Positions 14,603-25,605 of a DNA stretch of 64,000 nt are shown here, piece after piece. The notes beneath the pieces were generated by a model. That model was not told the origin of the DNA, did not search any database, and saw only the letters and a program-made list of their open reading frames with translations. The DNA lies in the NCBI GenBank assembly GCA_030844895.1, contig CM061224.1, forward strand, positions 25,067,992 through 25,131,991, in the 5' to 3' direction. The position numbers were made by a program, and so were the translations under genes. Each line of letters begins with the position of its first letter. Within the stretch, counting starts at the first letter, position 1. Source of the stretch: Ambrosia x helenae. Lineage: Eukaryota; Streptophyta; Magnoliopsida; Asterales; Asteraceae.

Positions 14603-15298
14603 TTAAAAGCAAACAACATTCAAATGGTGGGACTTGCTGTTATGTAGTGGAGGGTCTTGACCTCGGTTTAGTTTAGGGCATCGGTTACGGAAGTGATTTG
14701 GGTTTCCACATTCATAGCATTGACCATAGTTGTATTTACCAGGACGATTAAGATTAGCAACCTGAGCAGGGTTGGTTGGTTGGTTGGTGTTAGGGTTTGG
14801 GGACTCACGACATGTGTTGACCAGATGGCCATACCTACCACAATTGGTGCACAGGCGACACACTGAAACAGTGGGGTGATGTCGTTTGCATGTGTTACAC
14901 AATGAAAAGTTTCTTGTATAGGGTTTCTTGTTAGAGACTTGTGTAGTGCGGTTTACATTAGGATTCCTGGTCTTACGCGTCTGGTTCTTGGTAGTTACCG
15001 CGGCCACAATACTTGTTTTCTTGCCTTTCCGAACTAAGGTTCCGTTCTTTATGTGATTTCCATCGCCATTTCCATTTCTATTGCCGTTCCCATTCATTGG
15101 GATGACTTGAGCCAACAAGTTAGAAACCATAGTTGTGATTTGTTGTGCCAATTGTTGAGAAATAATCGTAGCTAGTTGGGCATCACCTCCATTGTTAGTG
15201 TTGTGGTCGTGGTTGTGGTTGCTGCTCTCTTCTTCATGATTGTCACCACTGTTAATGCGAGTGCTGTGGCGTGGAGACATGATCTGTAAGGGACACAA
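14603..15298 (-). CDS. Short Gag protein with two zinc knuckles, no capsid domain
   Basis: The 231-residue ORF is the only coding unit of the TR-GAG element. An Asn/His-rich N-terminal part (about residues 1-75) is followed by a basic stretch. Two CCHC zinc knuckles follow near residues 149-162 (C-T-N-C-G-R-Y-G-H...C) and 194-207 (C-Y-E-C-G-N-P-N-H...C). Such knuckles bind retroelement RNA. The conserved capsid (retrotransposon gag) region expected between them is not seen and the protein is shorter than a normal gypsy Gag, so it looks like an internally deleted Gag. The second methionine, seven codons in, is an alternative start. The protein may help RNA packaging into particles made by a helper element; that is inference. 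Confidence 0.75.
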   Translation of the reverse strand: MCPLQIMSPRHSTRINSGDNHEEESSNHNHDHNTNNGGDAQLATIISQQLAQQITTMVSNLLAQVIPMNGNGNRNGNGDGNHIKNGTLVRKGKKTSIVAAVTTKNQTRKTRNPNVNRTTQVSNKKPYTRNFSLCNTCKRHHPTVSVCRLCTNCGRYGHLVNTCRESPNPNTNQPTNPAQVANLNRPGKYNYGQCYECGNPNHFRNRCPKLNRGQDPPLHNSKSHHLNVVCF

Positions 15299-15799
15299 TG
15301 AAGTCTCAATGAGGCATGAAATGAATAAGGTAAGAATGTAATCATTTATTCATTAATTAAAACGAATAAACGAAAACATTGACTTATCAAAGATTCCAGA
15401 TTCTAATAACATATGAAGACATGCTTTAGCCTATAAGTGAACACTCATCCCGAGAATTCCCAGGTAGGCATCCGGGTCCCTCGTCTGATTGGGATATATG
15501 CGCAATGCCAGCCTAGACAGAAGACTCAGAATACAGGCGTTCACCCTTCCAGATTGCACGTGTTCGTTATTAAAATCTAGAACTTCGACGAGATCTCAAG
15601 AGGGTTCAGGTTAAACCTGAGGATTTTGTCCTATTAGTCTGAGAGTAGATCCAGTGATGGAGAGCAACCTTCTTGTAAGGATGAAAGTAGGGATAAGAAG
15701 TAGGAGATAGAGAATAGCAAGCAAAAGAAGCAAGTACTTGTTAAATCCTATGGTTATAGACTAGATTATTTTTCTAATAACCTAATTCCCTATAACCAT

Positions 15800-15812
15800 G
15801 GCTCTGATACCA
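15800..15812 (-). promoter_or_regulatory. Primer binding site of the TR-GAG element (tRNA-iMet type)
   Basis: On the minus strand this reads TGGTATCAGAGCC, complementary to the 3' end of plant initiator tRNA-Met. It is separated by 3 nt from the LTR edge at 15816. This fixes the element's orientation as minus. Confidence 0.85.
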
Positions 15813-15815
15813 ATC

Positions 15816-18290
15816 TGTAACACCCCAACCGATGGCGGAAACATCGGGATGTCACGTATTGATGATTGTTCAGTAGCTCATGGTGAATAATAAGTTTCAT
15901 AAATGATTTAAATAAATTACATACAATTGTTCTAGAATTTGTACATCAAATTGAATAAAACTATACACGTATCTTCAAGCATCAAATCAAATCTTCAAGC
16001 AAAAAGAACCTGAAACATGTTAAGTTGAAAATGTTTTGGGTCAACAAAAGTTGGTGAGAATTACATAGGTTTTTGGATAATTGAGTAAAAATGATGTGCA
16101 ATTCATGTGTCATGTCAATCTAGTCCATATGTGAGAACATACTAGAAATAAATCGAGTGCATAATCAACCCTGATGACTGTTATAATATGATACATACCA
16201 TACGCTCATGGTCCAATTGAATATGTTATACGATAACAAACACCCACGCTACCTTTGTAGGAGGCACGTATCCGGGTGGGATTGTCAGTCCAATAGATCT
16301 ATCAATGTATACCGTCGGCTTGATCAATGTTAATGATTATGCTAGAATGGTGCTTACTCTAATCATGCTCAAGACATAATGCAACATAGAAAACACATAG
16401 ACACATTGATGATTGAATTGCAATGATGATGTTATAAACATGTTTCACCCCAAAATGGTGATAAATAGAAAAGGGGCTATGTAAAACTCACCTTGGTAAA
16501 ATGTTATATCTGTTGAGAAATTTGGATAATTGTGTTGACCAAATGTATCAAGTATCACCCTATAATAAGGTAATAAATATGTCTAAGTCTATCAAGTCTA
16601 CAAATGTATAAGTTTCTAGGGCTTCGAATTGGGGATAAACGCTCGTTTGATTAATATTAAAAATACTCGCCAATTGAGAGAAATTTAGTAAATAAATAAC
16701 CAAAAATCTTTTTATGAAATTTAAATTTAAGATGGTCACAATAATATGTTTAAAGTATAAAAATAATTTTTATAAAATTATTTTCTTTAAAATAGATTAT
16801 TTAATCTATTTATAACAAATTGTCAAACTTTAACTTTTAATATCTTAAAATACTAAAATTGAAGAATTATCAGTTTAAAATTTATATTTCTGTTCTAAAT
16901 GATCAGAAATAATTTCTATAAAATTTTGGTGCAAAAATATTAAAAATTGGATTTATTATGATTTAATTATGATTAAATCTAACAAAAACTGCTTAAAAAT
17001 ATTAAATAAATTATTTTTCAGAAATAAAAATCATTTCTGAATAGCTTAATGTTATAAAAACTTAGGATAATTTTTGTGGGAATTTAAAAGATCGTTTTGA
17101 TATTTTAATGGATTTTTATAAATAAAATGGAATAAACTTGATTTATTTATTATATATATTAAATAAATAAATTTTTGAAAACTAAAAATTGTAAGTTAAA
17201 CTTTTTCATTAGTTTAACTTAAAATAATTTTTGTAGAATTTTTAAAAATGTTTTAGTATTTTTGAATGAATTTATAAGATATAAATAACATATATATATA
17301 TAATTGATAAACAAAGGAAAATAAAGGAGCAAAAAGTGTGGCAGCCGGTTTCGAACCCGCGTCTGCTGGGAAATCCAAGCATCAACACAACCACTTGGTC
17401 TAGACCTGTGGTTGTGTTAAGATTCAGTTTGTTTAATGTATAACACATATGGAAAACCAATGTTCTTCCCCAAATCAAATACAAGCCCTAGCATTCTCAA
17501 TTGATCAATACACACGACATTAACCCAATCAATCATGGGGTTAATGTCGTGCACATGCCGAATAATAAATCCCACAGAAAAATAACAACTTACAACGTTC
17601 AATCGATCCTCGAATGCTCAGTCAACTCTAAAAGTCAAACTGTGATCGTGAAGAGTAATCAGAGTAGAATTAAGAAGATTGGAGGTTAAGAGAGATGTAT
17701 TGGCGAGTTGTGAAGGTGCAGAAGGTATCAATTTATAGGGAATGGGTCTGAATCGTTAATTTGGAAATGGTTGACCATGCTTAAATGTTTGACGCGCATA
17801 TGATCAAATTTGGTATGATTAAGCTTGTAATTGGACGGGTATTGATGATTGATAGGCCGGTAATCACGTATCAGTGGTCAAAGGATTATTAAACATGGTA
17901 AAATCACATAAACAAATTTCAAAATTTACGAAAAATAAAAAAAAGAATTTATATTATCTGCTGCTGTTAGTCGCTGTTAAGGAAGAAGGAAAAAGGAGGG
18001 AATGAGGGTTGGTTTAAAGATAATTATGGCTGGGAATAAAACAAGAAAAACATCCAGACTAGTTGGCTGAGACGCGTGTGTGGGAGGGGGGGGGCTCGGG
18101 TTCGAAACCCGGGGAAAGCATTTTTTTTTTTATAACCCGTGAAGAGAAGAAGGGGGGAGTTGGGCTTGATGTTTGGGCCGGATGGTTGTACTGGGCCTGA
18201 CATGTGTTGGGCTTCAGGTATGGGGTTTAACATGACTTGGGTAATGGGCTATGGGTTTGGGTAAGAAAATCACAAACTCTAGTATATGTA

Positions 18291-18324
<34 letters not shown>

Positions 18325-18327
18325 TAT

Positions 18328-18365
<38 letters not shown>

Positions 18366-18462
18366 TATATGTATGAATAATTATAGTTGTGTAGGGGTTC
18401 AAAATACCACCAAAAATAATACACTTGTCGTAACGTATAATTAATAAATGCGTAATGTTACA
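15816..18462 (-). repeat. Right LTR copy of the TR-GAG element (its 5' LTR)
   Basis: This 2647 bp LTR starts TGTAACACCCC and ends AATGTTACA. Compared by eye with the left copy I found only about five differences outside microsatellites, for example one G/T near 17011, one missing G near 17347 and T/C near 17620. It carries the same 14-bp hairpin near 17513-17551 and ATT/TA/GA simple repeats at 18295-18365. Confidence 0.85.
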
Positions 18463-18467
18463 CTTGT

Positions 18468-18630
18468 TTTTTCAATTAAAAAAATCCTTTAATATTTAAA
18501 AAATCCTTTAATAACTTTTATATATATAAACAGAGAGAGAGAGAGGGAAAGCCCAAAAAACACAGATCACCATCAACCACCTCCACCGCCTTCGTCACCA
18601 TCAACCACCGCCACCGCCGCCATTTGCAAC
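18468..18630. other. Interior of the MULE MITE, left piece
   Basis: The stretch continues the MULE after the TR-GAG insertion. It has the end of the inverted repeat (TTTTTTCAATTAAAAAAA), a GA run and CCACC/CCGCC-rich sequence. No gene is seen. Confidence 0.5.
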
Positions 18631-18900
18631 TGTAACACCCCGCCCCTCTCATCACCAATATTGCCTGCTTTGCCTACCCAGAGCTCACGGATTTGTTTTT
18701 GGTTGCCCAAGTGGAGACTTCTCAGGAGGCCACCCATCCTGAAATTTCTCCCACCCGAGCACGCTTAACTGTGGAGTTCTCCTCTCATCCACTAACATTA
18801 AGCCCCAAAACGCGTTGGTGATTTAAGAGGCAAGACATTACTTATGAACCAAGGATCTCTCATGGCCACGGCCGATGTGGGATTTTCCTAGGGTGTCACA
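18631..18900 (-). repeat. Cassandra-like LTR with embedded 5S rRNA-like sequence
   Basis: Bounded by TGTAACACC and GGTGTCACA. On the minus strand it contains GTTAAGCGTGCTCGGG and GGATGGGTGGCCTCCTG. These correspond to the internal promoter and 3' part of plant 5S rRNA, with mismatches. A 5S-derived segment inside a short LTR is the hallmark of Cassandra TRIM elements, which are thought to be transcribed by RNA polymerase III. It is not a functional 5S gene because the 5' half does not match. Confidence 0.75.
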
Positions 18901-19041
18901 TTCACCCCCTGTTAGAGTCTCATCGTCCCTGATGAGGTGTGTTCCTAGGGTGTCACATTCACCCCCTGTTAGAGTCTCATCGTCCCTGATGAGGTGTGCA
19001 CCCACCATCCCGAACGGCACAGGAGTGGCTCTGATACCATC
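18901..19041 (-). other. Short interior of the Cassandra-like element with primer site and duplicated purine tract
   Basis: A block of about 54 bp containing CCTAGGGTGTCACATTCACC and GTTAGAGTCTCATCG is present twice in tandem, so the purine tract and LTR edge occur twice. The primer site (TGGTATCAGAGCCA on the minus strand) is at 19026-19039, 2 nt from the long LTR. Confidence 0.65.
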
Positions 19042-21654
19042 TGCCACACCCTCAAATTCCACTTGCGGGGTTTTACCGCGAGGCGCTTGACATACCAGGA
19101 TCCAAGACAACGGTCACAATAAACGACATCTATATGCAATAAAAGTTACGTAGAAATACCAACCACGCAGTTTATAAGTAAAGTAGAAAATGACAGCGGA
19201 AGCAAAATTTTAATGTTTACAAAACCAATGTCAAAATATGAATGCAAACACAACCCGGTTTGCTTATGTATGCAAAACTAGACACGGTGCGACTCCAGTG
19301 CGCCTAAGACTCCCTGCTACCTTAGCGACCTGAGAAAACATGCGAAGTTAGACAACACATAAAGTGCCGGTGAGTCACAGAGATATAGTTTGCAAAAGTT
19401 TATCATAAGTAAACCAAACCCAACAACCCTTACATCTATACCTGATGCTAGATAGACATCGTTACATGATACTATAGTGTCGTGAACCACTGATGACAAG
19501 ATAAGAATGCCTCAAACCCGTCACCGGTTCATCACCCGGTGCCGTAAGATATAGGACAAATATGCACTCGCCACCGACCTCCAGTCGGCCCGAGTGGGGC
19601 TAGTCAAGCCCAATAGATCTATTCACACCTTCCCCGCTATGTACCCACATATTGATGGTTCACTAAGATATGAGAGGACTTTAATGATGAAAGTATAGGT
19701 CACTAAGTATCCATGAGGTATCATGTAATATGTTGGTTTAAAAGTTTAGAAAGTTTTACCGCATGTCTCTCCCCCAGAATGTTCCAAAAACAGTAAAGAA
19801 TGGGGCTGTGACACTCACCTTAGTTTGCGTTCCCAAAATAAGAATTAAGACGAGTCTTGATGATCCCAAATACCGGCGATCTATCAATAAAGGTTGTATA
19901 AGAGTTGTGACTAATAACCCCAAGGCTAATTAGTCCCCGATTGTCCAGATCATGATTAAGTAAGTTTGAAAACGTGTTTGACAGTTTAACCGACACACGA
20001 AACTGACCCGACATCCCGTTGGTGACCCATTACACAAGCTAACCAAGTACACCTAGATTACACACAGGTTTCAAGCATAAAATACTTAGTTTGTATCAAA
20101 AGTCTCATTTTAGTTAGCGTAGGGTCGAATGTAGCTTTAAACGGTCGAATGAGGCTTTAGACGGTCGAATGTGGCTTTCTACTTCCACCTTCGCCCCTTT
20201 TCTCCCTCCTTCGCCCATTTGGATTACGTTCGACCATTTAGTAACCAGGTTCGACCCTGGAGATCCTCCTTCGACCGTTCGACTAGTCGAAGGTACTTCA
20301 GGTTCGACCCTATTATTTAGTTTCCTCAAAAACGCATCAAAAACATCCGAAAACATCACGAAACATCATGAGTTACAGCAGTCAACTATCATTAACATAT
20401 CCCTACGAAACCCTACCGATTTTAACCCAAAATCTAGTCGTTTTACAAGTTTCCCAAAATAGTAAATTATGGAGATGTCACATCATCATGCATGCAATCT
20501 TTACCCAATTAGGAAACTTTCTGAAATTAGTCAAGTATCAACTTAACATACTCAAATTATCATGAACAAGAAACCCCTTATCATATCTTTATCATTATCA
20601 TTAAGAACAAGCCTTAGATCTAACCAAAATTTCCCAAAATGACAAAACACTATCAACAACCAATTGTAACATGTTTCAATCATAACTCATCATTAATAAC
20701 AGTCCTAAATCGTTGTCATATCATCTATACAACAAGTAATCATCAAACAATGCATAATACCACATTAACACATGTTTACTTGTATAAAACTCATTGTTTA
20801 TGAATAGGTTTTATTTAGAAAGGTATTAGGAAGGTTTTTATCCATAAAACAAGTTGATATCAGATCTGGACTCTTGGGGTTTAAGTGAAAACAAATCAAA
20901 ATTGTTTAAAAAGGATTTAGAATGAAGAACACACCTTAGATCTTCTCTTGTAATGATTTAGAGAGTTGGATTATGAAAAATAAGCTCAAAAACTCCTTCC
21001 CCAATGATAATAGTCGAAAGAGAGTGTTTAGAGGCGTTTAGGGTTTGTGAAATGATGAAAAATGACTAAGGATGGTATTTATACTGTGTCTAGGTTCGAC
21101 CCCTCTAAGTGGGCGAACGTGGAGTTTGGGAGGTCGAAGGTAACATTTTTAAAACAGTTAGACAGGTTCGACCCTTCATGTGGGTCGAAGGTAGTTTTGT
21201 CCGGTCGAAGGAGACCCTTAACAGACTGAGGGCCTGGTTCGACCCTTCGAACGGTCGAACCAGAGAAGTGTCATTTTACTAGATTTCCAGTTTGTCGTGT
21301 TTAGCACATTTTAACGCATCTTAACGCATGAACATGTAACCCTAATCTATGTTTCACATATTTAAGCATGGACAATCATCTGAACATCATTCGAACACGC
21401 ATTTGCATATAATCCACCACATAAGAATCAATCTAAACATAACACCTAATCTAGCTTATGTAATTCACCAATAACGGGACTCAAGACGTGTATATATGTA
21501 AAAGACACCAATGATCCTTCAGATCATTGAACTCTGGGCAATACGTAAGGAAACCCCGACTCAACTAACCCAGTTAAGTACGTAATTAAACTGTTTCCCG
21601 CTAAGGTAGACTTATAAGTTTAAATATGTCAAGTCAAATATGCCGGGTGTCACA
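19042..21654 (-). repeat. Long LTR (2.6 kb) of gypsy-like character
   Basis: It starts TGCCACACCC, ends GGGTGTCACA and lies directly beside a primer site. It contains scattered GGTCGAA/TTCGACC words in both orientations (20105-20310 and 21090-21260). It also has the motif CCAATAGATCTAT, which recurs in the TR-GAG LTR at 1031, so the two LTR families may be distantly related. No coding sequence was recognised. Confidence 0.6.
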
Positions 21655-21659
21655 GCAAC

Positions 21660-22340
21660 CACCTCCACTGCCTTCGTCACCATCAACCACCTCCACCGCC
21701 TTAATATTAATCCAGTCATCCATCATCTAACAAACAAACTCCCATCATTTATTCCTTTATATTCTTACTTTACAACAAACCGCCGGAACCCTAACACTAA
21801 CGCCGTCGAAACCAAAACCCTCACATAATAAATCGAAGCTTCCAGAACATTCCAACACAAAGCTAACTAGCCCTAACACGGAGCTGTCGTCTTCTTCAAT
21901 TTAAGATGTTAGGGTTAGAACTAAGAACCCTAAAATTTGGGGGAAAGCTCTAATTTTACAGGTGGTTGGTGGGGGTGAATGGTAGAGTGGTGATTATGGG
22001 GTGGAGGTTGAGGGGAATGATGGTGGGTGGGCTTTGGTTGGTGGTGGCGGGTTGGTGCAGGTTGTGGGTGTCAGGGAAAACAGAGGAGGAAGAGGAGGAG
22101 GAGGAGGGAGGGTAGACAGAGGAGGAGGAGGGAGGGTGGTGGTCGTCGGAGATGGTGGTGGAGGACGGTGGTGACAAGACGATGAAGAAGGGGGTGGGTT
22201 GTACTCTCTCTCTCTCTCTCTCTATCTCTCTGTGTGTGTGTGTGTGTGTATATATGTGTGTATAATATATACACAGATGAAGATATATAAAGATAGATAT
22301 AATATAATAATATATGCATAGGTTTTTTTAATTGAAAAAA
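21660..22340. other. Interior of the MULE MITE, right piece, low-complexity
   Basis: The part at 21960-22195 is a G-rich purine/GGT repeat. It is followed by CT and GT microsatellites (22201-22250) and a TA-rich segment. It may include worn gene sequence, but I recognise no protein. Confidence 0.4.
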
Positions 22341-22824
22341 CAAGTGGGACTCACGTTTTTTGCCAACTGGACATACTGTGCCACATGGACTGCCACGTGG
22401 ATTGCCACGTTGGCACTTAACAGAAAAACTTAACCTCAGTTAGTTTGGGACCATTAGAATAAAAACATTGACAAGTTGGGACTGCTGTGTTACAACTTTC
22501 AAGTTGGGACTGCTCTCTTCCAACCCTCCAAAGTTGGGATTATTAAATTTCATTTCCCCTTTTAAATATATTTTAGTGTTTGGCAGAGTAGCTGGAGCTT
22601 TTAATAAAATGTATAAAATGACCAAAATGGACATAATTAAAAGCTTGTAAAGAATGTGTTTATTTTATTTTTAAAATAGAATAAGTATTTGTGTCATTTA
22701 CTAATTAAAAGCTTGTAGCTAGTAGAGCTTTTTCTCTAACCTAAAAGCTTCCAGTCCCTTCAACCAAACAAGACTTTTTATTAAGTATGAGTTTTTTCTT
22801 AAAAGCTTATTGCCAAACATACCC

Positions 22825-23464
22825 ATAGTAATATTGACACTATTGAAACCTAACAATCGCAATACATGGAGTATTTTTTAGCTAATTTCATGGAAATTAA
22901 ACCTTATACATGCAGTACTTGAAGATGACGTGTTGGTTAATTTCTAGGGGTGTTCAAAAGCTCGTGATTCGCGGCTCGCTAAAAAAAGCTTAGTTGTAAA
23001 CAAGCCGGCTCGGCTTGGCTTGATTTGTAAACGAGCCAAGCTCAAGCCAAACCTGATGTAAAGGTTGATTCCTAAAACAGATGTAATCGGCAAGTTTTAT
23101 ACATAAAAGCTGTAACCTATAATTTTTTGGCAAACGTCAATGGCGTTTTCTATAATTTTGTCTAGTTTGTTTCAATCTGGATTCCTGATTCTACTAGTCC
23201 GTATAAAACTATACCTAATTTAATTTCAGTGAAATTTTATAACCATAATAGATCAGGATAGGCAATTAAACCGACAATCCATGGTAGTTCATTCATCCGA
23301 ATTCGAAATAATCAGACTCGATGACATCGTATTTCAAATGTTACCAGCCCATGATTTTGCTTGGGCTTGGCAGACCTGTGAATATATATATCATCTACAA
23401 GTCTTGGTTTTCTACACCAAAAATATTATCAACACTTCTGGATCCTGGCCAAGTCAGGCTGAGC
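22825..23464. other. Intergenic stretch with one end of a hAT-type MITE
   Basis: From about 22947 the text AGGGGTGTTCAAAAGCTCG followed by CGGCTCG words matches the ends of other hAT MITEs in this window. No opposite end is found, so the copy is truncated near 23060. The rest up to 23464 would be 3' flank of the SUVH4-like unit. Nothing else is seen. Confidence 0.45.
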
Positions 23465-24502
23465 CTAAAACAACCGCTTCCGACAAGTGGGTGCATCACA
23501 ATAGCAAGCAAGTTGCTTTATCCTGCCATCTGGATCGCGCACACTGTTTAACTCATACCCATAGTCATAGGTGAGCTCCTGCAAATAAAAAACAATAGCA
23601 TAATCTAAATGGGCGTACCATCGACTAGAATAAAGCTGCTAGAATATATACTAAAGCATCCAGATTCTGATAGCAGTAAAGAGAGAATGAAAACCTTGAG
23701 TGGCAGAATATTGTCAGCGGCAAACAGAACCACACGGGCTTGGGTGATATCGTGGTGAGCACTTAATACACATTGTACAAACAAATTCGGCTGACAACTA
23801 TGGTTGATGAAACGTGCAACGTTTCCACTGGTTCCTGCATCGATGCAAAATTCTGGCCAGCTATCCTTGTCATCGTTTTGAACTGGTAATGATGGCATAG
23901 TTACCTCCCCGACTCGCCTCTATCAGGTTTACATAAAACAAATATGTTAAATTCAGTACATAATAGCAAATCCTAACAGTCTGTTCAAAGTTCCAAACCA
24001 CATAAAACTTGCTTTGGTATCAACGGTATATGCGCATCCCTGATGGTTACCTGCCTTCCATCAAGTCCCTTTATCGTCTGAAGGCAGTCGATGTCAAATA
24101 TATAGTTGTTTTCCGGGTTCGATTCAACATCATCTGTCTTTTTAAGAACTCCTATATACTCACAAACAGGTGCACCAGAGGGTATAAAGTCCCATGATCT
24201 AACAGCCCAGCCCTTTTTTGTAGTCTTGAAAACCTGGTAATTTATATAAAAAAAAATTTGTAAAGAAAATATGTATAAAAAATTTATAAACTAAATATAC
24301 TACACAGATATTAAAAAATCTTAAAAGACTGAACCTCAAGTCTGTATCTTAACCCCTGTTGAGATGTTCTGTTTACACAAGTGGAGCCACAACCACAGTT
24401 TGGTCCACATTCAAATATAACAGCCTTGGGTTCAATTAGCCTGGATGATAAGGTTTGCAAAAAAACATCAATTACAAATACAATGAGAGTAAATCTGTTT
24501 AC

Positions 24503-25605
24503 TAGGAATGTCAATTGTGTCGGGTCGGCATTTTGATGGGTTTCGGGTTGGTGGGTTGAAATTTTTAACCCTAACCCGACCCATATATCTATTCGGGTCA
24601 ACTCGTGTCGAATCTATTTAAAATTGTGTCATGTTTTATGTCGACCTATATAACTTTTGTTTGCAATTAATTAGATGAGCAATAAAAAGTGAAATTTATG
24701 TTCCCTAACCATGTTCCGATCTTTTGCATTAGCTTCTTCTAACATCGATAGGAGAATCGGGTTAATGCGGTAAAATATCGGATATCGGTGAAGGACCGAT
24801 ATTTGAGATATAGGTTATCGCGGTGAGATATCGGTGGGATATCGGCTATTTTTATATCATGCAAAATCCATACATGTAGCAATTTAACACTAATAATTCA
24901 AATACTCTCCTGCCATTAACAAATTAACCTTTTACAACTTGCAAAACACTAACAATTGTAGCAAGTGGAAACTTGTTAAGACTTAAAACACTAATATTTA
25001 ACACCAACTATTAACAATTAAGACTTAAAACAGTAATAAAAAAGTACTAACAACTATAAGAAGTAAGAAAAATGGAATAACTAAAAAGAAAAACACCAAT
25101 ATCGGGAATATCAGTGATATATTGGTCAAATATTGGTAAAATATCGGTCAAATATCAGCCAATATCGCCGATAATATCGGTACAAAATATCGGTCAAAAT
25201 ATCGGTACCAATATATCGGTTGATGACCGATAACCGAGATATCGGTGATATATCACCGATATATCGGCCGAGTTAACTACTTAGTAGTTAACTAATAGTG
25301 TTAATATGTTGGAAGGGTTCAAAAGGAAACATAAATTTCACTTTTTAGAGGTTAATAATTAGAGGAAAAGACAAATATTTAACTTAAAATATCACATTTT
25401 TCATCTCTAAAAATCTAAATATAAACTTTCTAAAAAACCCTTAAATAGGTTGACAGGTTAACCCACTTATTAAACGGGTCGTGTTCAGGTCAACCCATTT
25501 ATTAAACAGGCTGTGTTCGGGTTGACTTGTTTAGTAAAACCAGTCGTGTTAGCCGACCTACAACTAGTTTTTCTTTTCATGTCGTGTCAGAAATTGTCAC
25601 CCCTA
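24503..25605. mobile_element. hAT-type MITE with nested CGATAT-rich element, in a SUVH4-like intron
   Basis: The ends TAGGAATGTCAATTGTG and (complement) TAGGGGTGACAATTTCTG match imperfectly. The flanks CTGTTTAC and ATTTTTAC agree at 6 of 8 positions. The arms consist of GGGTCG/CGACCC and GGGTTGAC words. The middle (about 24745-25285) is a second palindromic element built of CGATAT and GATATCGG words. The right flank ends exactly at the exon edge (25614), so the splice donor lies inside the duplicated target. Confidence 0.6.

Larger units (their letters stand above)
549..18462 (-). mobile_element. Gag-only (TR-GAG type) Ty3/gypsy LTR retrotransposon, minus strand
   Basis: Two LTRs of about 2.65 kb begin TGTAACACCCC and end AATGTTACA. 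The whole is flanked by the 5-bp duplication CTTGT (544-548 and 18463-18467). On the minus strand a tRNA-iMet primer site lies next to the LTR at 15816, and a purine tract lies next to the LTR ending at 14166. The 1.65 kb interior carries one short Gag ORF and no protease, reverse transcriptase or integrase. It must therefore have moved with enzymes from another element. The LTRs look almost identical by eye, so the insertion is recent. A Helitron split the left LTR afterwards. Confidence 0.88.
18631..21654 (-). mobile_element. Chimeric LTR element: Cassandra-like LTR on one side, unrelated 2.6 kb LTR on the other
   Basis: The whole is flanked by the 5-bp duplication GCAAC (18626-18630 and 21655-21659), which argues for a single insertion. 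Read on the minus strand it has a 2613 bp LTR (21654 to 19042), a tRNA-iMet primer site at 19026-19039 and an interior of about 140 bp with a purine tract. A 270 bp LTR containing 5S rRNA-like sequence (18900 to 18631) follows. The two LTRs share only their ends (TGTGACACCC and ...ACA). Cassandra elements normally have two matching short LTRs. No protein is encoded. Confidence 0.6.
347..22559. mobile_element. Mutator-like (MULE) MITE with long terminal inverted repeats, split by later insertions
   Basis: The ends GGGGAAATGGAATTTAATAA and their complement are flanked by a perfect 9-bp duplication, TTTTAAATA (338-346 and 22560-22568). The inverted repeats run about 200 bp inward (347-548 and about 22340-22559) and share blocks such as the CCCAACTT and CCACGTGG segments. 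Once the two inserted LTR elements are removed, the element is only about 1.2 kb. Its interior (18468-18630 and 21660-22340) is simple-sequence rich, and no transposase is seen, so it is non-autonomous. Confidence 0.85.
294..22824. mobile_element. PIF/Harbinger-type MITE, outermost element of the nest (split into 294-346 and 22560-22824)
   Basis: The left end reads GGGTATGTTTGGCAAA and the right end reads its complement, TTGCCAAACATACCC. A 3-bp repeat (ATA) flanks both ends. Removing everything between 347 and 22568 leaves an element of about 310 bp. It resembles a second, unsplit copy at 46930-47217, which shares the right-arm text (TTTGGCAGAGTA, AAAGCTTCCAG). The 3-bp duplication and the terminal GGG...GTTTGG fit Tourist-like (PIF/Harbinger) MITEs. 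No transposase is present. Confidence 0.75.

Noticed and set aside
14603..15298. Cellular zinc-knuckle protein gene
   Set aside because: The ORF lies between a primer site and a purine tract of an LTR element and has the CCHC spacing of retroelement Gag.
18690..18790. 5S rRNA gene
   Set aside because: Only the 3' part matches, with mismatches, and it lies inside a short LTR with TG...CA ends and a primer site, as in Cassandra elements.
22071..22343. Ser/Pro- and Leu-rich ORFs on the minus strand
   Set aside because: They translate CT, GT and GGA microsatellites inside the MULE interior and show no conserved motif.
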